Notes under the pieces: model-generated
Databases searched by the model: none
Told to the model about the DNA's origin: nothing
The model's input: the letters and a program-made list of their open reading frames with translations, nothing else
Program-made: the position numbers and the translations under genes
In this document: in pieces, positions 5,618 to 11,012 of the stretch
Numbering within the stretch: position 1 is the first letter of the stretch
Layout: every line of letters starts with the position of its first letter
Origin: an uncultured Eggerthellaceae bacterium
Lineage (GTDB): Bacteria; Actinomycetota; Coriobacteriia; Coriobacteriales; Eggerthellaceae
Direction: 5' to 3'
Length of the DNA: 11,012 bases
NCBI GenBank assembly: GCA_949450265.1
Contig: CASTMW010000047.1
Coordinates: forward strand, 1-11,012

Positions 5618-5869
5618 CCTTTGCTGCTCTCTGAGCGGGCACGCTGAAGCGACTGCTTGAACTACTTGCGCATTGCTGCCCGCATGCACTGGCAAGGTTT
5701 CGCCGTTCACCGGCGCACCGAATGACTACCTGCGCGTTACGGCCCCATTGCATCTGCGGTACGCACGGCTTCCTTCGCTTGTGCCGCGCTACTATCTGGT
5801 ATGGCGTGACAAGGGCCAAGTCTCACGCTGGCCAACGCCACGATGACCAAGCCGATCGGAAGGCATGCG

Positions 5870-6868
5870 ATGAACGCAGCGAAAACGAAGCAGAAGAAAG
5901 GTGCAGCATGGGTGATCGGCGTCATCGCGTGCGGTGTGCTCGGCGTGATGTTGGTGGCGTTTCTGGCAATCAACGCGTTCGTGCGCATCTCCTACAACCA
6001 GTTCTACAACAGCGCCGAACCGCAGTTCCCCATTCCTGGGCTTGACGAGGGTTTCATCCCGCAAGACCTTGACTACCTTGATGTTGCCGATGCATGGCTG
6101 TTCAGTGGATATGCAGCGTCTGGCCCCTCGCCGATCTATGTGCGCACCGCCGATGGTTCGACCAAGCGCATTTTCGTCAAGATGCTCGACGGCGTGCCGT
6201 ATGACGGGCACGGATCCGGCATCACATCGGATGATGACCGCGTGTTCCTGACGCGCGAGGGCGGTATGCTGGTGCTCAACGTTGCTGATGTGTTGGCGGC
6301 GGCCGATGGCGATGCCGTGCAGGTGGTTACCGATCGTGATCTGGATTTCTCGCCTGCGTTCATGAACATTGAGGATAACGCCCTCTACCTGGGCAATTTC
6401 TTCCGTCCGGGCAATTATGAAACGCCTGCGTACCATCGCATCGAGGCGCCCGATGGTACGGTGAACCCTGCGGTGATGTACGCCTATCCGCTGGATGCGA
6501 ACGCGCCGTTCGGGTTTGCCGAGGCGCCCGAGCGCGTGTACTCCATCACCGACCAGATACAGGGGATGTGCGAGTCGCCATCGGGCGAGATCGTGCTGTC
6601 GCAATCCTACGGGCTGGCTACGTCGCATCTGCTGGCCTACGATATGGAAGCCCTGCTGCCCGTGGGAACGTTTGTGGCCGATGGGGTGGAAGTGCCGCTG
6701 TACAGCCTGAATTCGACCAACTTCACGCGCGAGTTGACCACGCCGCCCATGAGCGAAGGGATCGAATTCCACGACGGACGCATCTGGGTGTCCTACGAAT
6801 CTGCGTCGGATAAGTATTTCTTCGGCAAGCTTTACGGCGCGGGCCAGGTGTATGCGCTGACGCTGTAG
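5870..6868 (+). CDS. Membrane-anchored extracytoplasmic protein, probable beta-propeller
   Basis: No named family is recognised. The 332-residue protein has a lysine-rich N-terminus (residues 1-10), one membrane segment at about 12-35 that acts as an uncleaved signal anchor, and an outside domain of about 290 residues. The domain has spaced repeats of the form small loop, Gly/Asp turn, then a beta strand (PQDLDYLDVADAWLFSGY 64-81; GSGITSDDDRVFLT 115-128; QGMCESPSGEIVLSQSY 231-247; SEGIEFHDGRIWVSYE 295-310), as in six-bladed propellers of the SMP-30/YncE kind. ATG 5870 has GGAAGG six nt upstream and is preferred to the in-frame ATG at 5843, which lacks a site. It precedes the glycan operon in the same direction, but a separate promoter candidate lies between them. 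Confidence 0.75.
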   Translation: MNAAKTKQKKGAAWVIGVIACGVLGVMLVAFLAINAFVRISYNQFYNSAEPQFPIPGLDEGFIPQDLDYLDVADAWLFSGYAASGPSPIYVRTADGSTKRIFVKMLDGVPYDGHGSGITSDDDRVFLTREGGMLVLNVADVLAAADGDAVQVVTDRDLDFSPAFMNIEDNALYLGNFFRPGNYETPAYHRIEAPDGTVNPAVMYAYPLDANAPFGFAEAPERVYSITDQIQGMCESPSGEIVLSQSYGLATSHLLAYDMEALLPVGTFVADGVEVPLYSLNSTNFTRELTTPPMSEGIEFHDGRIWVSYESASDKYFFGKLYGAGQVYALTL

Positions 6869-6909
6869 GGCAACGCAGGCGGCCGCCGAACATCACACCG
6901 TATCGGGCC

Positions 6910-6918
6910 TGATACAAT
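6910..6918 (+). promoter_or_regulatory. Extended -10 promoter for the glycan operon
   Basis: TGATACAAT matches the extended -10 consensus TGnTATAAT with one mismatch in the hexamer. It is 54 bp before the first glycosyltransferase start. No clear -35 is seen, which is acceptable for extended -10 promoters. Confidence 0.5.
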
Positions 6919-6972
6919 AGTGGCTCAAAGGAAGGCGCCTTCGCTCGCGCCGAGCGCCGTCAGGAAGAGACC

Positions 6973-8055
6973 ATGGCCCAGACCGACAACGCACCGCGTA
7001 TCAGCGTGCTGATACCCATCTACAACGTGGAGCGCTATCTGCGCCCGTGCCTGGATTCGGTGCGCGCCCAGACGTTCGCGGACTTCGAGGCCATCTGCAT
7101 CAACGACGGATCTACCGACGGCAGCCGGGCCATCATCGGCAAGTACCTGGACGATCCGCGCTTCCGGGTCATCGACAAGCCCAATTCCGGCTACGGGGCG
7201 TCCATGAATGAGGGGCTGGATGCGGCGAACGGGGACTACGTCGCCATCCTAGAATCGGATGACTTCTTCGAGCCGGATGCGCTGGACGTGCTCTACAGCG
7301 CTGCCATCGAGGCCCAGGCCGAGGTGGCCAAGGCCGATTTCTTCTTCCACTGGTCGCAGCCGGCACCGCGCGACGAGCGCTTCCACTGGGTGAAGCCCGG
7401 TGATAGCGGCGTGTGTAACCCGCGCACGTTCACGAACGTATTCTATCGTAAGCCATCCATCTGGTCGGCCCTGTACCGACGCGACTTCCTGCGGAACCAC
7501 AGCATCCGCTTCAATGAAACGCCCGGCGCGTCCTACCAGGATTCCTCGTTCAACTTCAAAGTGTGGGCCTGCGCGCGCCGCGTTGTGCTGGTCGATCGGG
7601 CCATCCTGCACTATCGGCAGGACAACGAGAGCTCGTCGGTAAATTCACCGGCCAAGGCGTTTTGCGTCTGCGACGAGTACAACGAGATCATGCGCTTCGT
7701 GAACGACCAACCGGATACCGCTAAGTTGGCGCCCATCGTGGCAAAGATGCGTTTCGACACCTACATGTGGAACTACGAGCGGCTGACGCCCGAGATGCGA
7801 GAGCAGTTCGTCTACCGCATGGCCGAAGATTTCCGGAAAGAGGATGCAACCGGCATCATAGATTACAAGCTGCTCGAGCCTTGGAAGGTGGTGGACCGCA
7901 AGGCCATCGTGGCGGATCCCGCTGCGTATTTCCGCGTGAAGGAAGCAGGTGCGCGCCATGGGAAGCTAGGCACGCTCGTGCGGTGCTTCCGCGCCGGCGG
8001 ACTGCCGCTGGTGGCCCGGGCTATCCAGAGCAAGGTGCGCGATGGGGGCTACTAA
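6973..8055 (+). CDS. GT2-family glycosyltransferase, first gene of glycan operon
   Basis: A 360-residue, GT-A fold, inverting glycosyltransferase that would add a sugar from a nucleotide-sugar donor to a growing surface polymer on the cytoplasmic side of the membrane. The N-terminal domain has ISVLIPIYNVERYL (10-23), the nucleotide-binding CINDGSTDGS (42-51), and the metal-binding ESDD (94-97). The acceptor side has YGASMNEGLDAANGDYV (74-90), typical of EpsJ/CpsI-type enzymes. No membrane segment is visible. The C-terminal third is unlike common families and probably sets acceptor choice. ATG 6973 follows a GGAAGAG site. The gene overlaps the next glycosyltransferase by 14 bp, so they are translationally coupled. 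The exact sugar cannot be told. Confidence 0.92.
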   Translation: MAQTDNAPRISVLIPIYNVERYLRPCLDSVRAQTFADFEAICINDGSTDGSRAIIGKYLDDPRFRVIDKPNSGYGASMNEGLDAANGDYVAILESDDFFEPDALDVLYSAAIEAQAEVAKADFFFHWSQPAPRDERFHWVKPGDSGVCNPRTFTNVFYRKPSIWSALYRRDFLRNHSIRFNETPGASYQDSSFNFKVWACARRVVLVDRAILHYRQDNESSSVNSPAKAFCVCDEYNEIMRFVNDQPDTAKLAPIVAKMRFDTYMWNYERLTPEMREQFVYRMAEDFRKEDATGIIDYKLLEPWKVVDRKAIVADPAAYFRVKEAGARHGKLGTLVRCFRAGGLPLVARAIQSKVRDGGY

Positions 8056-9154
8056 GGATATCGTTGCACCGCTGATATCGGTGGTCATGCCGGTCTACAA
8101 CGTACGTGATTACCTGACAGAGAGCGTGGAGTCGGTACTGGGGCAATCCTACCCACGCTTTCAGTTGATCTGCGTGGACGACGGTGCTACGGACGGGTCA
8201 GGAAAACTGGCGGACGAGCTGGCAGCCGCTGACGAGCGCATCGTAGTGATCCATCAGCCCAATGGCGGTGCGTCGAGCGCGCGCAATGCAGGGATCGACC
8301 GGGCAACCGGCGATGTCGTCGCCTTCCTAGATGCCGACGACACTCTGCGCGACGGGGCGCTGGAGACCATCGCCGCCGCCTTCACCGCCACCAATTTCGA
8401 CGTACTCACCTTCGGCGGCGTGCCCTGGCCGCCCGAGCAGGCGTCGGTGTGGGTGCGCGAGGTGCTGAGCCCACGCCGCGCACAGTTCGGCGCCTTCGAG
8501 CCGCGCATCCTGTTCAAGGAGAAGACCCATCCTTTCGTGTGGCGTATGGCCTGCAAGCGTGCGTTCTTGAAGGAACATGGCCTGCACTTCGACGAGACGG
8601 TCATCTTCGGCGAGGATCAGTTGTTCCCATTCCAGGTGTACCCGCTCTCGCACAACACGGTGCTCATCCCTGATAAGCTGGTAACCTATCGCGTGTGCCG
8701 CAAAGGGTCGCTGATGGACATCCGTTTCAGTGACTTGGAGCGCCGTGCCCAAGAGCATGTGTCCACGCTGGAGCGCATCCTAGAGACATGGAGCGATGTC
8801 GGCTGGCTGCGGCAGTGGCCTCGGGAGTTGTTCGAATGGGGCGTGGACTTCGTGCTGCCAAGCCTCGTGCTCATCAAGGACACTACGGGCTTCGCGCCGG
8901 TCGTGGAGAATCTGCGACGCGCGTGGATGCGCTATTTCGGCGAGGCATTCCTTCAGACCATGGCTGCTGACAGAATGCTAGGTCCGCTTGTCACCTTCGT
9001 AATGAACAGTAGCGCGCTTCCTTCCACGGTGCGCATGCTCCTGATCGCATTCGACCTGCGCCGCCGCGCCTACGGACTGCTCTATGCCCTTCGCCAGGCC
9101 GGGGGCAGTCTTGCGGATCGCATTAGGCCACGCCGCTGCTCACTGGTACAATAA
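8042..9154 (+). CDS. GT2-family glycosyltransferase, second gene of glycan operon
   Basis: A 370-residue GT2 enzyme. Motifs in order are LISVVMPVYNVRDYL (11-25), CVDDGATDGS (44-53), the acceptor-loop GGASSARNAGIDRATG (75-90), and the metal-binding DADD (97-100). The residues around EDQLFPFQ fit the ED(x)LF catalytic-base motif of this family. A C-terminal part of about 120 residues carries hydrophobic and basic stretches that may bind the membrane. Start ATG 8042 lies inside the end of the previous gene (14-bp overlap, AAGGTG site upstream). It works with its neighbour to build the repeat or linkage of a wall polymer; donor and acceptor sugars are unknown. The permease gene follows after 51 bp. 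Confidence 0.92.
   Translation: MGATKDIVAPLISVVMPVYNVRDYLTESVESVLGQSYPRFQLICVDDGATDGSGKLADELAAADERIVVIHQPNGGASSARNAGIDRATGDVVAFLDADDTLRDGALETIAAAFTATNFDVLTFGGVPWPPEQASVWVREVLSPRRAQFGAFEPRILFKEKTHPFVWRMACKRAFLKEHGLHFDETVIFGEDQLFPFQVYPLSHNTVLIPDKLVTYRVCRKGSLMDIRFSDLERRAQEHVSTLERILETWSDVGWLRQWPRELFEWGVDFVLPSLVLIKDTTGFAPVVENLRRAWMRYFGEAFLQTMAADRMLGPLVTFVMNSSALPSTVRMLLIAFDLRRRAYGLLYALRQAGGSLADRIRPRRCSLVQ
9144..9152 (+). promoter_or_regulatory. Possible internal promoter for the ABC transporter pair
   Basis: TGGTACAAT, an extended -10 match, lies at the very end of the second glycosyltransferase gene, 54 bp before the permease start. That is the same distance as for the element at 6910, and both share the sequence TG(A/G)TACAATA. 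No good -35 is seen. Confidence 0.35.
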
Positions 9155-9170
9155 GTAAAATGGTCGCTTC

Positions 9171-9185
9171 GGCAGCTTTGCTGCC
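9171..9185 (+). promoter_or_regulatory. Small intercistronic hairpin
   Basis: GGCAGC (9171-9176) pairs with GCTGCC (9180-9185) around loop TTT in the 51-bp gap between the glycosyltransferase and permease genes. It has no T-tract, so it is more likely an mRNA processing or stability element than a terminator. Confidence 0.35.
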
Positions 9186-9205
9186 ACTTGCAACGTTGAG
9201 GAGTT

Positions 9206-9991
9206 ATGGCGCATCGCCTAATCGATAAAGCGCAATGGCGCAGGAACTGGTTCACTATCACATCCATGGTGAGCCGCGATTTCAAGCTGAAATACCGGCG
9301 CAGTGTTCTAGGTGTGCTGTGGTCGGTGCTGAACCCACTGCTAATGATGTGTGTGCTAACGGCGGTGTTCAGCACGTTCTTCAAGTTCGACATTGAAAAC
9401 TACCCGCTATATCTAATCCTAGGCAACACCCTGTTCGCCTTCATGGCCGACTCCACCAACACCGCCATGGTGTCCATCATCGATTCAGCGCCGCTAATCA
9501 AGAAGATCCGTATCGACAAACTCATCTTCCCTATCGAAAAGGTGCTGTTTCAACTGGTGAACTTTGCCATATCGCTGATCGCGGTAGCTATCGTCATGGT
9601 CTACTTCCAGATAACGCCGACGTTCAATTGGCTGCTGCTGCCGGTGTTGCTAGTCTATGTGGCCATCTTCAGCACAGGACTGGGGCTGTTACTGTCAGCA
9701 TGCGTGGTGTTCTTCCGCGACATGCAGCATATCTGGAGCGTTGTCATCACTGCGTGGACCTACGCCACACCGCTGTTCTACCCCGAATCCATTCTCCCGG
9801 AGTGGATGATGGCGGTCGAGGCGTTCAACCCCATGTACCAGTACGTGACCTATTACCGCGACATCGCCCTATGGAACATCACCCCTAGCTTGACGATGAA
9901 CCTCACCTGCCTGATCATGGCGCTGATCACCTTCGCCATTGGCTTTCTCGTATTCAAGAAGACTGAACGCAAATTCATCCTGTATGTGTAG
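9206..9991 (+). CDS. ABC-2 type polysaccharide/teichoic-acid export permease
   Basis: A 261-residue integral membrane protein of the ABC-2 family (TagG, Wzm, RgpC group) that would form the transmembrane channel for a finished lipid-linked glycan. The N-terminus is amphipathic and basic (SRDFKLKYRRSVLGVLWSVLNPLL, about residues 23-46), as in this group. About six hydrophobic segments follow, with the family-typical ATPLFYPESILP stretch near residue 189 and a C-terminal basic KKTERKF. The length is normal. ATG 9206 is preceded by GAGGAG. The ATPase gene starts six bases after the stop codon. The gene uses CTA leucine codons and CTAG tetramers often, unlike the genes left of 6.8 kb. Confidence 0.92.
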   Translation: MAHRLIDKAQWRRNWFTITSMVSRDFKLKYRRSVLGVLWSVLNPLLMMCVLTAVFSTFFKFDIENYPLYLILGNTLFAFMADSTNTAMVSIIDSAPLIKKIRIDKLIFPIEKVLFQLVNFAISLIAVAIVMVYFQITPTFNWLLLPVLLVYVAIFSTGLGLLLSACVVFFRDMQHIWSVVITAWTYATPLFYPESILPEWMMAVEAFNPMYQYVTYYRDIALWNITPSLTMNLTCLIMALITFAIGFLVFKKTERKFILYV

Positions 9992-9997
9992 GTGGAC

Positions 9998-11012
9998 ATG
10001 ACTGAGAATGCGAATATAGCACCACTAGGAAGCCTGGGGGCATTCGACCCGGCTGACGAGCGGCCCAATATGGTGTGCGTGGAACATGTATCCATGGTGT
10101 TCAACATGGCGGCGGAGCAGCTGGACAATCTAAAAGAATACGCCATCGCGCTGATGCGGCGTGAACTGATGTTCAAGGAATTCCGCGCGTTGGACGATGT
10201 GTCGCTGTGCGTAAAGAAGGGTGATGTGTTCGGCATCATAGGCACAAACGGCTCGGGGAAGTCGACACTGCTAAAGATCATCGCGGGCGTGCTAGAGCCC
10301 ACTCAAGGCACTGTGCAGATTAACGGTAACATCGCGCCGCTAATCGAGTTGGGTGCTGGCTTCGATATGGAGCTAACCGCACGCGAGAACATCTACCTGA
10401 ACGGGGCGCTGCTGGGCTATTCAAAGAAGTTCATCAGCCAGCACTTCGACGAGATTGTAGAGTTCGCCGAGGTGGAGCAGTTCCTAGACATCCCGCTGAA
10501 GAACTACTCGTCGGGCATGGTGGCGCGCATCGCCTTCGCCATCGCCACGGTCATTGTGCCGGATATCCTGATTGTGGATGAGGTGCTGTCCGTTGGCGAT
10601 TTCATGTTCCAACAGAAATGCGAGCGCCGCATCCAGAGCCTCATCAAAGAGCACGGCGTCACTGTGCTGCTCGTCTCCCACAACAACGATCAGGTACGGC
10701 GTCTCTGCAACAAAGCCATCTGGATCGAGAAAGGCCACACGCGCATGATCGGCCCCGCGAAAGAAGTATGCAAGGTCTACGGCCTAGTGGGCGGCCGTGA
10801 AGGATCAGCCGAATCCGAATCGCTCATCTTGGAGACCTATGCTTCGGAATCGCTTTCCGACGACACCGCAAACTTTCGGAAGATACCTTGTGAGCCGCAT
10901 TATCCGCTTTCAGCGAAGATGATCCCACTCGAGAAGGAAGATAGGGATACGCTAACCATCGCCAGGGCCGAGGATCCCGTTGCTTCGATGCTCGCCGCGA
11001 GCCTGGCCGCTC
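9998..11012 (+). CDS. TagH/Wzt-type polysaccharide export ATPase (cut by window edge)
   Basis: The ATP-binding partner of the preceding permease; 338 codons are visible and the frame is open to the end. Walker A is GTNGSGKST (82-90), the ABC signature region SSGMVARIAFA (171-181), Walker B ILIVDEVLSVGD (190-201), and the H-loop histidine lies in VSHNN (226-230). The shortened signature and the long insert before the Walker A domain fit the Wzt/TagH/RgpD group. The ATPase core ends near residue 265, but at least 73 more residues follow, rich in Ser, Glu and Asp (SAESES, YASESLSDD), so a C-terminal extension of unknown type is present. ATG 9998 sits six bases after the permease stop, with AGGTGG upstream at short spacing. 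Confidence 0.9.
   Translation, partial: MTENANIAPLGSLGAFDPADERPNMVCVEHVSMVFNMAAEQLDNLKEYAIALMRRELMFKEFRALDDVSLCVKKGDVFGIIGTNGSGKSTLLKIIAGVLEPTQGTVQINGNIAPLIELGAGFDMELTARENIYLNGALLGYSKKFISQHFDEIVEFAEVEQFLDIPLKNYSSGMVARIAFAIATVIVPDILIVDEVLSVGDFMFQQKCERRIQSLIKEHGVTVLLVSHNNDQVRRLCNKAIWIEKGHTRMIGPAKEVCKVYGLVGGREGSAESESLILETYASESLSDDTANFRKIPCEPHYPLSAKMIPLEKEDRDTLTIARAEDPVASMLAASLAA

Noticed and set aside
5066..5710. A 214-residue minus-strand open frame
   Set aside because: It lies antisense to the acetyltransferase gene, which has a full catalytic triad.
5618..5869. A small gene or RNA in the 250-bp gap
   Set aside because: No frame with a good ribosome site, no strong hairpin and no convincing promoter was seen.
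5792..6772. A 326-residue minus-strand open frame
   Set aside because: It is antisense to the signal-anchored protein, is rich in His and Arg as expected of a reversed GC-rich gene, and shows no motif or ribosome site.
6878..6887. Palindrome GGCGGCCGCC just after the signal-anchored protein gene, as a terminator
   Set aside because: It is only 10 bp with no loop and no T-tract, and is likely by chance in GC-rich DNA.

Overview
The window looks like chromosome of a high-GC, Gram-positive gut-type actinobacterium, most likely class Coriobacteriia (Eggerthella, Gordonibacter or Slackia-like). This rests on GC-rich coding sequence with GC-rich third positions, strong AGGAGG-type ribosome binding sites, and protein types typical of that group. 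No 16S or marker gene is present, so the placement is an inference.

Region 1 (1-1441) appears to be one end of an integrated mobile element, probably an integrative and conjugative element (ICE). A minus-strand parA-parB pair of the kind carried by conjugative transposons fills 1-1149; parB runs off the left edge. Next comes about 250 bp rich in inverted repeats and TTTC-containing repeats. The element seems to end at 1398-1441 with a precise copy of the 3' part of a tRNA-Gly(CCC) gene that has no 5' half. This is the usual trace left when a tyrosine recombinase integrates into a tRNA 3' end, so the intact tRNA and the rest of the element should lie left of the window. A perfect 11-bp hairpin follows directly at 1454-1480.

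Region 2 (1531-6868) is a set of mostly single-gene units: a MATE-family efflux protein; a SemiSWEET-type small transporter with a serine-rich N-terminal leader; a convergent membrane protein with an (xxQP)n tail, whose 3' end overlaps the SemiSWEET gene by 20 bp; a small helical LEA/YtxH-like protein ending in a partial EF-hand-like loop; an array of seven 11-bp tandem repeats followed by a 17-bp-stem terminator; an arylamine N-acetyltransferase with its full Cys-His-Asp triad; and a membrane-anchored, probably beta-propeller, extracytoplasmic protein of unknown function.

Region 3 (6973-11012) is a surface-glycan operon on the plus strand: two GT2 glycosyltransferases overlapping by 14 bp, then an ABC-2 permease of the TagG/Wzm/RgpC type, then its TagH/Wzt-type ATPase, which is cut by the right edge. 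The glycosyltransferases would build a cell-wall polysaccharide or teichoic-acid-like polymer on the cytoplasmic face, and the ABC pair would export it. No RNA gene other than the tRNA fragment, no CRISPR array and no intact insertion sequence was seen. I did not find a clearly new multi-gene system. The most unusual items are the element boundary, the 11-bp repeat array and the two small unusual proteins beside it.
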